Below, one piece after another: positions 1 through 8,758 of a DNA stretch of 36,425 nt (positions within the stretch are counted from its first letter, which is position 1; every line of letters starts with the position of its first letter). Below the pieces are notes generated by a model. That model was not told where the DNA came from. It made no database searches and was given only the letters and a program-made list of their open reading frames with translations. The DNA is from Klebsiella pneumoniae. Lineage in GTDB: Bacteria; Pseudomonadota; Gammaproteobacteria; Ga0077536. The stretch spans positions 1-36,425 of the forward strand of contig CAMATU010000014.1 of assembly GCA_945861225.1 (NCBI GenBank), given 5' to 3'. Made by a program: the position numbers and the translations under genes.

Positions 1-2076
1 GACGCTTTTGATCCACACGCAGTTGTCGTGAAAGGCCGCACCGCCCACCGGCCCAGTGGGATCGGCGCCCGTCAGCGCATTAATGCCCAGCCCGCCGGGA
101 AAGGCGCGATTCGGCCAGAGGCTCTCACAGATCACCACGCCACGTTGCACACCTTCGAATATTTCGCTGATCAATTCAACTTCGCCGCGCAGGTTACCCA
201 CGCGGAGCGGCGCCCCGTCGACTAAATTCAGCGCGCGCGCATCGGCGGGATGAATCAGCAATGTCGGATGCCGCTCGCGGCGTTGCGAAGTTGGCGTTTC
301 GGTAAAGCTGGAATTAAGAAAATGGCGTGCGGGTGCCGTGACGAGACGAAAGGGCATGGCCGCATTGCTCTCTTCAATGACTGCGTGATGATCAGGCAAG
401 CGCGGCGACGGTATGGCGGTTTCAGCGCCGAATCCGTGTGGGGTTAGCGCGTTCCAGTCGGGCGCGAAATGGAATTTCTGATCGGCGTGCGCAAAGCCTT
501 CAAGATAGTGCGCAGTCGCGAAATCCGGTTGGCAATCGATCCAGCGCGCCTGCTCAAGCTGTTTCAAATCGCCCCACCCGGATTTCTGCAGGGTCCAATC
601 GATGATTTCGCGCGAAGTCATGCTAAAGCCCGGGTGTTGCGCCCCCAGGCGCCGCGCAAGCTCACAGATCACGAAGTGATTACTGCGGCATTCACCGGGT
701 GCTTCAACAATTTTGGGACCGAACAGAATGTGCTGATGACCACCGCCTTGGTAGAGATCGTCATGTTCCACAAACATCGTCGCTGGCAGCACGATATCGG
801 CGAGCGCTGCGGTCTCGGTCATGAATTGCTCGTGCACGCAGGTGAATAAATCCTCGCGCATGAAACCGCGCCTGACCGTGTTCAAATCAGGCGCAACGGA
901 CATCGGGTTGGTGTTCTGAATTAGCAAAGCGGTAACCGTTGGACCACCCTGCAGTGCCCGGGGTTCGTGTGTGAGCACGGCGCCGATGCGCGACTGATCG
1001 AGCAGCCGGATCGCCGAATCACGCACATCCAGCCCATCAATCAATGTGCGATCCCAATGGAAGATGGCGCCATTGGTATGAAACGCGCCGCCACCTTCAT
1101 GCAGCCAAGCGCCAGTCACAGCCGGTATGCAGGACGCCGCGTGCATGTTGATCGCGCCGTTACGTTGCCGCGAGAAACCGTAACCCAGCCGGAAGAAGGT
1201 GCGCGGATGTTGCCCAACCAGCGCGGCAAACGCTTCGATAGTGGCCACCGGCACGCCGCTAATGCCACTTGCCCAAGCCGGGCTGCGCGCGCGCAAATGG
1301 GCTTCCAGGTCACGCGGACAATCCGTATAGCGCTCCAGGTAGTCCCAATTCGCAAAGCCATCGCGGAACAAACAGTGCATGACCGCGCAGGCCAGCGCGC
1401 CATCGGTACCGGGGCGCACACATACGAAGAGATCGGCCTGTTCGGCAGTCGCGTTGCGATAGGTATCGATCACCACTAATTGCGCGCCACGCTCACGGCG
1501 CGCGCGCAGCGCGTGGGTCATCACGTTCACCTGAGTGCTGGCGGCGTTGGTGCCCCAGATAACCACCACGTCAGCCTTGGCCATTTCGCGCGGATCCGAG
1601 CCCGCAAGTTTGCCAGTGCCGGCGATAAAGCCGGTCCACGCCGAGGTCACGCAAATAGTGGAATGTTGACCCGAATAGCGCTTCGCATGACGCAGGCGAT
1701 TAATGCCATCGCGCATCACCAAGCCCATGGTGCCTGCGTAAAAATATGGCCACACCGTTTCGCTACCCAGACGCTGCTCCGCTTTAAGGAAGGCCTCCGC
1801 CACTTCATCGAGTGCGGCCTCCCAACTCACCGGCGTGAACCCGCCGGATCCCTTGGGGCCAGTTCGGCGCAGCGGCACCGTGAGTCGGTCTGGGTGATTG
1901 GCCCGCTCGGCATAGCGCGCGACCTTGCTGCAAATAACGCCGGCGGTGTAGGAATTTTCAGCGGCGCCACGCACTTTGCCGATGTGGTGGGTGTCGAGTC
2001 GTTCAATCTCTAACGCACAGGTGGAGGGACAGTCATGTGGGCAGACACTGTAATGAATCTCAGGCTTGGCACCCAT
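1..2076 (-). CDS. Molybdopterin oxidoreductase with [4Fe-4S] cluster (3' end cut by window edge)
   Basis: The reading frame stays open from an ATG at 2076 to the left edge, giving 692 residues, and only a few C-terminal residues are probably missing. The N-terminus has the DMSO-reductase-family [4Fe-4S] pattern: C12, C16, C20 (CPHDCPSTC) and C49, followed by K51, the lysine that usually relays electrons to the pterin. Further along are typical bis-MGD signatures such as WGTNAASTQ, QNTNPMS and, near the end, the molydopterin-dinucleotide-binding domain (LIHPADARAL). A purine-rich AGGAG sits 9 bases before the start. No partner ferredoxin or membrane subunit is visible, and the gene is divergent from the lipoprotein gene. 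The family includes formate dehydrogenases, nitrate reductases and hydroxytransferases. The substrate cannot be assigned, and the molybdenum ligand was not identified with certainty. Confidence 0.9.
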   Translation of the reverse strand, partial: MGAKPEIHYSVCPHDCPSTCALEIERLDTHHIGKVRGAAENSYTAGVICSKVARYAERANHPDRLTVPLRRTGPKGSGGFTPVSWEAALDEVAEAFLKAEQRLGSETVWPYFYAGTMGLVMRDGINRLRHAKRYSGQHSTICVTSAWTGFIAGTGKLAGSDPREMAKADVVVIWGTNAASTQVNVMTHALRARRERGAQLVVIDTYRNATAEQADLFVCVRPGTDGALACAVMHCLFRDGFANWDYLERYTDCPRDLEAHLRARSPAWASGISGVPVATIEAFAALVGQHPRTFFRLGYGFSRQRNGAINMHAASCIPAVTGAWLHEGGGAFHTNGAIFHWDRTLIDGLDVRDSAIRLLDQSRIGAVLTHEPRALQGGPTVTALLIQNTNPMSVAPDLNTVRRGFMREDLFTCVHEQFMTETAALADIVLPATMFVEHDDLYQGGGHQHILFGPKIVEAPGECRSNHFVICELARRLGAQHPGFSMTSREIIDWTLQKSGWGDLKQLEQARWIDCQPDFATAHYLEGFAHADQKFHFAPDWNALTPHGFGAETAIPSPRLPDHHAVIEESNAAMPFRLVTAPARHFLNSSFTETPTSQRRERHPTLLIHPADARALNLVDGAPLRVGNLRGEVELISEIFEGVQRGVVICESLWPNRAFPGGLGINALTGADPTGPVGGAAFHDNCVWIKSV

Positions 2077-2196
2077 GAAATGTCTCCTGCGATGGACTGC
2101 GGCGGGAGGCTTAGTGTGCAGCCAGCTTTGCGCTAGGGCAACGGTTACTGTTTGCGTATCATGGCGAGCAACGTCTTCAGAAGGTGAAATTTGATT

Positions 2197-2919
2197 ATGC
2201 GTAAATTCTGGCTGATGTGGTTGGTGATCGGGTTAGTCGGCTGCCTCAACTTGAAGCAAGCTCGAGTCACGCCTGAGCATCGCCAGCTCAAGAACAAGGT
2301 AGGCATCGTGGTCTTTCTGGAGCCGGCGCCACGCCTGCAACACCTTCAGTTATCGGCGCTGGAAAGCACCGTGTCCACCTTGAAGCTTCCGGACTGGAAC
2401 GTCCAGGCCGTGATCACAGCGTTTCTTACTCAGCGAATGCAGGGCATGGGACTCGACGTTAAGCCAGTGACCTATGCTGCCGACAGTTTTCCGAATCCGT
2501 ACGACAGCAGCATGGCGTACCCCAACTTAGAACGCATGCGGCCCGCGCTCGGCGCCTGGGCTGCCGCGCAGGGGCTCGACATGGTGATTGCGGTATATCG
2601 ACAGGCCGAGCAGGATTTCATTGGCGACTCTATCGAAAATCTGATCGGTTATGGCCTCGTCCGGCATTCGCAAGTGCGCACGGATGCCTACGCCATGATC
2701 TATCTCGAGGCACTCGATACAGAAGGGAGATTGATCGGAAATTCCGACGGCCAGAAGGCGCTCGCGGTGGAAGACAAATTGTGGCAAGCGAAATTTGATG
2801 TCGATAAAACGTCGGTAGAGATTAGTGGGCCGGTGGCCAAGGCACTAACGGCCAACATATCACGAGCGCTGCTGGATGCCGTGCTTACTGCCGCGCAGGA
2901 AGCGGGATTGTCGCACTAA
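2197..2919 (+). CDS. Putative outer-membrane lipoprotein of unknown function
   Basis: The protein has 240 residues from the ATG at 2197. A TTG two codons upstream (2191) is an alternative start: the GAAGG motif at 2179-2184 lies 6 bases from the TTG but 12 from the ATG. The N-terminus is a lipoprotein signal peptide: two positive residues, a hydrophobic stretch, and a lipobox LVGC with C16 as the expected lipidated cysteine. The rest looks globular and soluble with no domain I recognise. A position +2 residue other than Asp suggests sorting to the outer membrane rather than inner-membrane retention (inference). The stop codon overlaps the next start (TAATG), so it is probably cotranscribed with the ketopantoate-reductase-like gene. 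Confidence 0.75.
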   Translation: MRKFWLMWLVIGLVGCLNLKQARVTPEHRQLKNKVGIVVFLEPAPRLQHLQLSALESTVSTLKLPDWNVQAVITAFLTQRMQGMGLDVKPVTYAADSFPNPYDSSMAYPNLERMRPALGAWAAAQGLDMVIAVYRQAEQDFIGDSIENLIGYGLVRHSQVRTDAYAMIYLEALDTEGRLIGNSDGQKALAVEDKLWQAKFDVDKTSVEISGPVAKALTANISRALLDAVLTAAQEAGLSH

Positions 2920-3878
2920 TGCATTTTGTGATTTTGGGCGCCGGCGCACTCGGCAGCATTCTCGCCGCGCACCTAACGCGCGCCGGTCACCAGGTGGAAC
3001 TGATTGCGCGCGGTGCGCGCGCTGCACTACTGGAGGAACGCGGCGTGCACATTCGCGGCCTGCAGTCCTTTGACGCGCGTTGCGACATCGTGCGTGACGC
3101 AGCTCGCTTGGTCGATGCAGATGTCTTCATCAACACAGTCAAGACTTACGACAGCGTTGACGCGCTTAACAGCCTCCGAGCACTGCGGCCGCAGCAGGCA
3201 TTTTCGGTGCAAAACGGGGTGGTGAAAGAAGAAGAACTGCGCGCGCGTTTCGGCGCCGCTGCCGTGCTCGGTGCGATGGCAGATTTCAGTGGCGAATTGA
3301 CCGCGGATGGGGCTGCGCTGTTTACGCGAAATATCAATCTGCATCTTGGCGAACTGACTGGGGAACTGACAGTGCGCGTGGGCGCTATCGCGGAGGCGAT
3401 TCACGCCGCCGGCATCAATGCGCGCGCAGTCCCCAACATCCAAACGCTGGTGTGGTCGAAGTACACCGGCTGGCTGGCGCTGATGCTCCTGGCGGTGCTC
3501 ACCCGCCGCTTCACCGGCGATTATCTGCAGGATCCGGATGTCGCAAACGTAGTCGCCGAGATCACACGCGAGACTGCGCAATTGGCGCATGCTCGTGGTA
3601 TTCCGTTACTCGATATTTCGCCGGTGCCGGTGGTGCGCGTGCTTGCTGGCAGCGCGGAGGAGGCTGCCGCGATTGTGCAGGAAGTTGGGGTCCGCATGGC
3701 GGCACAGGCGCCAACGCATCGGCTATCGAGCCTGCAGGATCTGCTACGCGGACGTCGTCTCGAGCTCGAGGAAACGGTGGGTTATGCGTATCAAAAAGGC
3801 CTCGAACTCGGTTTGCCGATGCCCGTGCTGACGACGTGCTATCGCATCGCGGCGGCGATCAATCGCGGCTTGCAGTGA
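2919..3878 (+). CDS. panE: Ketopantoate reductase family protein (PanE/ApbA)
   Basis: The protein has 319 residues, the usual family length. It opens with a Rossmann dinucleotide-binding loop GAGALG at residues 7-12, followed by a family-typical AAHLTRAGH helix. The middle carries the conserved SVQNGV-type segment, and WSKY around residue 180 carries the lysine that acts as general acid in PanE. The C-terminal helical domain ends with a SSLQDLLRGR motif that in this family contacts the substrate carboxylate. Family members reduce 2-dehydropantoate to pantoate with NADPH for coenzyme A synthesis. Paralogues with other 2-oxo acid substrates are common, so the exact reaction is inferred. The ATG overlaps the stop of the upstream lipoprotein gene, which suggests translational coupling. 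Confidence 0.8.
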   Translation: MHFVILGAGALGSILAAHLTRAGHQVELIARGARAALLEERGVHIRGLQSFDARCDIVRDAARLVDADVFINTVKTYDSVDALNSLRALRPQQAFSVQNGVVKEEELRARFGAAAVLGAMADFSGELTADGAALFTRNINLHLGELTGELTVRVGAIAEAIHAAGINARAVPNIQTLVWSKYTGWLALMLLAVLTRRFTGDYLQDPDVANVVAEITRETAQLAHARGIPLLDISPVPVVRVLAGSAEEAAAIVQEVGVRMAAQAPTHRLSSLQDLLRGRRLELEETVGYAYQKGLELGLPMPVLTTCYRIAAAINRGLQ

Positions 3879-3948
3879 TTTTTTCGGGCCGGACCGGGAA
3901 GATTGCTTGTTCTCATGTGCGAAAGATGCGCTCGATAATGTCAGGGCC

Positions 3949-4674
3949 ATGACGATCCTCGCGTTCACTTCGGCGTCACTGGGACCCGCCCCGACAGGCG
4001 AGAAGTTGGCTGTCGATTACTTATTGCTGGCGTTGGTTTCAGTGTTACTGCATCTCTGCGCATGGTTGTGGTACCAGCAACCACGCGAGCGCCCAGTGCC
4101 AGTTGCGCCACCGCGGGTCTTGCAGCTCAGTTTGCAGAGACCAGCGCCCGTACCGGAGGTGCCACCACCACCGCTACCCGTAATCGAACCGCCACCGGCG
4201 GTCGCCGCGCCGCCGGTCCCAAAACCTACGCCGAAGCCAAAGCCTAAGCCAACGCTGAAACCCGCACCAAAGCTCAAGCCGGCGCAGCCGCCATTAACAC
4301 CGCCGGTGGCAGTCCCGCTCGTGCCGGCACCCACTGTCACGACGCCTGATCCCGCAGCGGTGTTGAAAGTACCCAGCGCAGAGCCTGTGATAGTCCCGGC
4401 GAGTACGCGGGCGACCTCACGCCGCAATCCAAAGCCCGATTATCCGACGCTCGCCAAGCGGCGTGGCTGGCAAGGCAAAGTGCTGCTTGAGGTTGAAGTG
4501 TTGAGTGATGGGACACCGGGCAAGATTCAGGTCGCAGCGTCGAGCGGCCGTGAGGTTCTGGATAACGCCGCCGTCAAGGCGGTCAAGCGTTGGCTGTTCG
4601 AACCTGCGCGTCGCGGTGACACGCCTGTCAGCACAACCCTGAACTTATCGATCGTCTTCAAGCTGGAACAATAA
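3949..4674 (+). CDS. tonB: Energy transducer TonB
   Basis: I chose the ATG at 3949 (241 residues). An in-frame TTG at 3907 would add 14 residues but lacks a convincing ribosome site. The order of parts is classic: a short cytoplasmic tail, one signal-anchor helix (about residues 20-42), a long Pro-rich periplasmic spacer (about 50-150) with PxPKPKPKP-type repeats, and a C-terminal TonB domain. The domain contains the YPTLAKRRGWQG motif, the VSSSGxxxLDxAA-like segment (AASSGREVLDNAA) and a VKRWLFEPAR strand. TonB passes proton-motive force from ExbB/ExbD to outer-membrane receptors for siderophores, heme or cobalamin. exbB and exbD follow directly, forming a complete motor set. No TonB-dependent receptor lies in the window, so the cargo is unknown. 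Confidence 0.92.
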   Translation: MTILAFTSASLGPAPTGEKLAVDYLLLALVSVLLHLCAWLWYQQPRERPVPVAPPRVLQLSLQRPAPVPEVPPPPLPVIEPPPAVAAPPVPKPTPKPKPKPTLKPAPKLKPAQPPLTPPVAVPLVPAPTVTTPDPAAVLKVPSAEPVIVPASTRATSRRNPKPDYPTLAKRRGWQGKVLLEVEVLSDGTPGKIQVAASSGREVLDNAAVKAVKRWLFEPARRGDTPVSTTLNLSIVFKLEQ

Positions 4675-4689
4675 CGGGAGTCATCTACA

Positions 4690-5349
4690 GTGGGGCTAAT
4701 TTTGGCGAGCAGTGGAGTTGTGGGTGTCACGCTCTATGTGCTGATTGGTTTTTCTATTGCGACCTGGACGGTGGTGCTGTGCAAGGTGATGCAACACTTC
4801 CGCGCCAGCTGGCGCAATCGGGGCTATATGCGCGCATTTTGGGCGGCACCTAATTTGCTCGGCGCAAAGACCCTGACCATTCAACGGGGACCGGCGGCCC
4901 GCATCTCACACGCTGGCTTCGAAGTGCTGGCGGAAAGCGAGACTGCGCGCGATCTCGCCCATTCAGGTGAGCGGCGCGAACTGCTGGAGCGTTGTCTGCG
5001 GCAACAATTGCAGAAGGAGCGGCGCGCGCTTGAAAGCGGGCTTGCGTTGTTGGCGAGTATCGGTAGCACGGCGCCATTTGTCGGGTTGTTCGGCACTGTG
5101 TGGGGCATCATGAATGCATTAAAGGACATTACCAAGGCAGGCAATGCGTCACTTGATGTGGTGGCGGGGCCCATTGGTGAAGCATTGATAGCGACCGCGA
5201 TTGGCATCGCGGTCGCAGTGCCGGCAGTGCTGGCCTACAACTTCTTCCTGCGCCGGATGAAAACGGTGGTCGCGCAGCTCGACGATTTTGCGACCGATTT
5301 TTTGAATTTGGCGGCGCGTAATGGTTTTCGTCTTGAACGCAGCACTTGA
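4690..5349 (+). CDS. exbB: Biopolymer transport protein ExbB (MotA/TolQ/ExbB proton channel)
   Basis: The gene starts with GTG at 4690, 15 bases after the tonB stop, with GGGAG about 9 bases upstream. The 219-residue protein has three transmembrane helices (about residues 6-32, 116-142 and 165-187), with the large cytoplasmic loop between the first two, as in ExbB. The MotA/TolQ/ExbB domain covers roughly residues 70-205 and contains the hallmark glycine-rich VGLFGTVWGIMNA stretch and the GPIGEALIATAIGI helix that lines the channel. It should form the pentameric proton channel around an ExbD dimer and energise TonB. Position between tonB and exbD argues for ExbB over TolQ, since no tolA, tolB or pal is present. 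Confidence 0.92.
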   Translation: MGLILASSGVVGVTLYVLIGFSIATWTVVLCKVMQHFRASWRNRGYMRAFWAAPNLLGAKTLTIQRGPAARISHAGFEVLAESETARDLAHSGERRELLERCLRQQLQKERRALESGLALLASIGSTAPFVGLFGTVWGIMNALKDITKAGNASLDVVAGPIGEALIATAIGIAVAVPAVLAYNFFLRRMKTVVAQLDDFATDFLNLAARNGFRLERST

Positions 5350-5358
5350 GGACAAATC

Positions 5359-5766
5359 ATGGCGTTAAGTCCGCACAGTGAGCAGGATGAGGTGATGAGC
5401 GAAATCAATGTCACGCCGCTGGTGGACGTGATGCTGGTGTTGTTGGTGGTCTTCATTGTGACCGCGCCGTTACTCACTAACGCGATCCATGTTGATCTCC
5501 CTAAAACTGACGAGACCGCGAGTCCCGATGAGCCGAACGCAGTGACCGTGAGCGTAGATGCCACCGGCAGGATATTTGTGGAGAAACGCGAGGTGGCGCC
5601 GGCCGCGCTGGCACAGGAATTGAAACAGCGCAAACTCAGCAGCCCGGATCTCGCGCTCTATCTGCAGGCAGACGATGCCGCACGCTACGGCATCGTCGCC
5701 AAGGTCATGGCCAGTATCGAACGCTCCGGCGTATCGAAAGTGGCGGTGATTACCGCGGCCGAGTAG
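5359..5766 (+). CDS. exbD: Biopolymer transport protein ExbD/TolR family
   Basis: The protein has 135 residues with the standard single-pass topology: a short cytoplasmic N-terminus, one helix (about residues 21-41) and a periplasmic domain. The signature [14 protein letters not shown] is intact. D23 in it corresponds to the proton-relay aspartate of ExbD. The periplasmic part ends with the typical [21 protein letters not shown] segment that in ExbD precedes the final strand. It lies 9 bases after exbB and completes tonB-exbB-exbD. Its last 17 bases overlap the 3' end of the convergent helicase gene, so the two transcripts must share sequence at their ends. Confidence 0.92.
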   Translation: MALSPHSEQDEVMSEINVTPLVDVMLVLLVVFIVTAPLLTNAIHVDLPKTDETASPDEPNAVTVSVDATGRIFVEKREVAPAALAQELKQRKLSSPDLALYLQADDAARYGIVAKVMASIERSGVSKVAVITAAE

Positions 5767-7066
5767 GTCCAGAGCGAGGCGCCGCCCCCGAGCGATCGCG
5801 CTGACCATTCCCGTTTCCTTGCGCCCGGTTGCCGGAATTCGCGCTACGTGGCCGCCGCGCGCCATGCGGCGGAGCGGAGTCACGGGGCGAATGTTGGCGA
5901 CGCTCGGCGATGTGATCGCTCGGATTCGTGCTGGGTTTGTCGTACCCCGGCATGCTGAACCGTTCGATTTTTTTACCGAGCAGACGCTCGATGGCGGCCA
6001 GTTGTGATAACTCCTCCGCACACACCAACGCATGCGCCTGTCCTTCGGAGCCCGCGCGGCCAGTGCGCCCGATGCGGTGTACATAGTCTTCCGGCACGTG
6101 CGGCAATTCGTAATTCACCACATGCGGGAGCTCGCTGATATCGATGCCGCGGGCTGCAATATCCGTCGCCACCAGTACCTGCAAGGTGCCGGATTTGAAC
6201 TCGGCCAGCGCGCGGGTACGGGCGTTCTGACTTTTGTTGCCGTGGATCGCGAGTGACGGGATCCCTGCTTTATCCAATTGTTCGGCCAGGCGGTTCGCAC
6301 CGTGTTTAGTGCGCACGAACACCAGCACCTGAAACCAGTTACCGTCCTTGATCAGTTGCGTGAGCGCTTCGCGTTTGCGAGATTTATCGACCACACAGGC
6401 GCGTTGCTGGATCAGCACCGGGCTCGCGCCACTGCGCGCCACCTCGACTCTCACCGGGCGATTCAAGAGTTGATCTGCGAGCGAGGTAATTTCGCTTGGG
6501 AAGGTCGCCGAGAACAACAGGTTTTGCCGCTTGGCAGGCAGCAGCGCGAGCACGCGGCGAATATCCCGAATGAAGCCCATATCAAGCATGCGATCGGCTT
6601 CGTCCAGCACGAAAGTCTCGACAAAGCCGAGATTCAGTGCGCGCTGGCCGGCGAGATCGAGCAGGCGACCCGGGGTCGCAATCAAGACATCGACACCGCG
6701 CCGCAACTGCGAAATCTGTGGATTGATATTCACGCCGCCGAATACGACCAGCGCAGAGATTTTGGTGTAACGCGCATAGTCGCGGAAAGACGCTTCGATC
6801 TGCGCCGCAAGTTCACGCGTGGGGGTGAGAATGAGCACACGAATAGGATTGTTGGCGGGCCGTGCCGTGGCACTCAAGCGGGCCAGGATGGGCATTAAAA
6901 ACGCGGCGGTTTTGCCGGTGCCGGTTTGCGCAGCGGCGAGGACATCGCCGCCGGCGAGCACCACTGGAATGGCTTGGGTTTGAATCGGGGTGGGGGTGTC
7001 GTAACCGCACTCAAGCGCGGCACGCACTAGGATCTCCGGGAGACCCAGCGTGGAAAAAGCAGACAT
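5750..7066 (-). CDS. rhlE: DEAD-box ATP-dependent RNA helicase, RhlE type
   Basis: The protein has 438 residues with all core motifs of a DEAD-box helicase: Q motif (GYDTPTPIQ, 21-29), motif I AQTGTGKT (46-53), motif Ia PTRELA (82-87), TPGRLLDL (131-138), DEAD at 155-158, SAT at 186-188 and, in the second RecA domain, [10 protein letters not shown] and HRIGRTGR. A basic, low-complexity tail of about 65 residues, rich in Arg, Gly, Asn and Pro, follows and probably binds RNA. RhlE proteins unwind short RNA duplexes during ribosome maturation and mRNA decay. The core sequence and short upstream region fit RhlE better than CsdA, DbpA or SrmB. AGGAG precedes the ATG. The stop lies inside the exbD reading frame. 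Confidence 0.92.
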   Translation of the reverse strand: MSAFSTLGLPEILVRAALECGYDTPTPIQTQAIPVVLAGGDVLAAAQTGTGKTAAFLMPILARLSATARPANNPIRVLILTPTRELAAQIEASFRDYARYTKISALVVFGGVNINPQISQLRRGVDVLIATPGRLLDLAGQRALNLGFVETFVLDEADRMLDMGFIRDIRRVLALLPAKRQNLLFSATFPSEITSLADQLLNRPVRVEVARSGASPVLIQQRACVVDKSRKREALTQLIKDGNWFQVLVFVRTKHGANRLAEQLDKAGIPSLAIHGNKSQNARTRALAEFKSGTLQVLVATDIAARGIDISELPHVVNYELPHVPEDYVHRIGRTGRAGSEGQAHALVCAEELSQLAAIERLLGKKIERFSMPGYDKPSTNPSDHIAERRQHSPRDSAPPHGARRPRSANSGNRAQGNGNGQRDRSGAAPRSGPTRPR

Positions 7067-7244
7067 AAAGCTCCTAGGATTTAGGAATCGGCCTGTCGCC
7101 AGTGGTTGGCGTCAGTCAAAGGCAGATGGGATAAATTGGACGACCGTGGTCGGCGGAGAACGGAGGACTGATCAGTTAAACGCGCAGGCACTGTAACAGA
7201 TGATGCGGTAAGTGTCGCTGAGTTCAGCTCCGGCAGTATTCATA

Positions 7245-7309
7245 GGATGAGCGCAGCGTTATCCGACACGTGCCAATGATGATGATGTCGGATAACGCTG
7301 CGCTCATCC
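7245..7309. repeat. REP-like hairpin, family A (GATGAGCGCAGCGTTATCC)
   Basis: Two perfectly complementary 24-base arms (7245-7268 and 7286-7309) flank a 17-base loop with ATGATG repeats. The same core recurs at 21859-21938. The element lies in the gap between the amidase 3' end and the helicase 5' region, consistent with an extragenic palindrome that can act as a transcript-end hairpin. It has no T-run, so a classical intrinsic terminator is not supported. The rest of the gap 7067-7332 shows no gene. Confidence 0.85.
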
Positions 7310-7332
7310 GATCTATGTTTTTGACTCAGACG

Positions 7333-8739
7333 CTACACCACCGGCCGACGCTTATGCCATTCGGTCGCCCCTTCATAGGCCGCTGCAGCGCGCAGGATGG
7401 TCGCCTCATCGCCATGCCGTCCGATGAACTGCATCGCGAGCGGCAGGCCTTCGGCATTAAATCCGTTGGGAATTGTGATCGACGGGTGACCACTCAAATT
7501 CGTCGGTCCGGTATAGCGGACCAAGGTCGGCATCGCTTCTGGTGACACCACGCCCAACGGATCGAACTCCGCCTGTGGCATTGCCGGGCTGGCAGTAGCG
7601 GGGCACAAGATGCAGTCCACTTCAGACAAGGCCTGATTGAACAACGCAATGGTAGCGAGCCGCAGATGTTGCCCGCGCGAATAGTCCTCCGCGCTCGCTG
7701 CTGCGCCGTAATCGAGCATCGCGCGAAAGACGGGGCCGTATTCGTTGGCGCGCGCGGGATAGAACTCGCGATGACGAAGCAGCGCATCAACGCCGCAAAT
7801 CGTGTACCAGTACGCAAGGCCGTCGAGGATCCCCGTGAGGTCGATATCGACTATCTCCATGCCCTGGCTTTTCAGCAAGAAGCAGGCGCGAAAGGTGGCA
7901 TCCGCTTGTGCAGGATCGGTGTCGGCCGTGCAGTAACCGCGATCAATCCCAACCCTTAAGCCCTGTGCGCCGCGCGCGATTTCGGCGAGATAATCAACCT
8001 TGGGGTCGCTCCGCGTGGTCGGATCCTTTTCATCACGCCCTTCAAGAATCTGCAGCATCAGCGCGGCGTCTGCCACGCTGCGCGTCATCGGTCCAATGTG
8101 ATCAAGCGTATCGGCGAGCGGAAACACGCCATAACGTGAGACCTTGCCGTAAGTGGGCTTGATGCCGACGATGCCGCACATGGAGGATGGGAAGCGAATC
8201 GAGCCGCCCGTATCCGTGCCGATAGAGCCGAAGCATAGGGAAGCCGCAGTGGCTGCGCCTGAGCCGCTGGACGACACACCGGCTGAATAGCCGAGATTCC
8301 ACGGGTTGTGCGGTAGCGGCAGGTCGGGGTGATAACCGTACAGCGCGAACTCAGTCAAGTTGAGTTTGCCCATGCAGATGGCGCCTGCCGCCGCCAGTTT
8401 GTCGACGATGGTCGCATCGTGATCGGGAATCTGGTCACGCAGCATGGGCGACGCGCAGGTGCGCGGGATCCCTTGCACCGCAACCAGATCTTTGATCCCG
8501 ACCGGAATGCCGTGCAGCGGCCCGCGGTAGTGACCTGCGACAATCTCGCGCTCAGCCGTACGCGCCTGCGCGCGTGCCAGGTCCGCCGTCACATGTACAA
8601 AGCTTTGCAGCTTGTCGTCTAAGGCCTCGATGCGGCGCAATTGCGCCTCCACCAGTTCCACAGGGGAGATTTCACGGCGCGCGAGAAGCGGCGCGACTGC
8701 GCTGATGGTGCTGGTGAGAAGTTCGTCTATGTGGGCCAT
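7333..8739 (-). CDS. Amidase signature family hydrolase
   Basis: The protein has 468 residues, the normal length for the amidase signature family. The Ser-cisSer-Lys triad is visible: K83 in GIPVGIKD, a serine of the SSS run at 156-158 in the GVSSSGSGAA signature, and nucleophile S180 in TDTGGSIRFPSS. Family members hydrolyse small amides or, as GatA, supply ammonia for Gln/Asn-tRNA formation. GatA is unlikely because no gatB or gatC is adjacent and the surroundings are catabolic. The gene sits 19 bases downstream of the Rieske oxygenase on the same strand and is probably cotranscribed, so a role in degrading an amide or nitrogen-containing substrate is a reasonable inference. The substrate is unknown. 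Confidence 0.88.
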   Translation of the reverse strand: MAHIDELLTSTISAVAPLLARREISPVELVEAQLRRIEALDDKLQSFVHVTADLARAQARTAEREIVAGHYRGPLHGIPVGIKDLVAVQGIPRTCASPMLRDQIPDHDATIVDKLAAAGAICMGKLNLTEFALYGYHPDLPLPHNPWNLGYSAGVSSSGSGAATAASLCFGSIGTDTGGSIRFPSSMCGIVGIKPTYGKVSRYGVFPLADTLDHIGPMTRSVADAALMLQILEGRDEKDPTTRSDPKVDYLAEIARGAQGLRVGIDRGYCTADTDPAQADATFRACFLLKSQGMEIVDIDLTGILDGLAYWYTICGVDALLRHREFYPARANEYGPVFRAMLDYGAAASAEDYSRGQHLRLATIALFNQALSEVDCILCPATASPAMPQAEFDPLGVVSPEAMPTLVRYTGPTNLSGHPSITIPNGFNAEGLPLAMQFIGRHGDEATILRAAAAYEGATEWHKRRPVV

Positions 8740-8758
8740 GGAGTTCCTCGCTTGAGCA

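Noticed and set aside
4017-4427. Gly-rich minus-strand frame opposite tonB
   Set aside because: The Gly repeats are the reverse complement of the Pro-rich TonB spacer.
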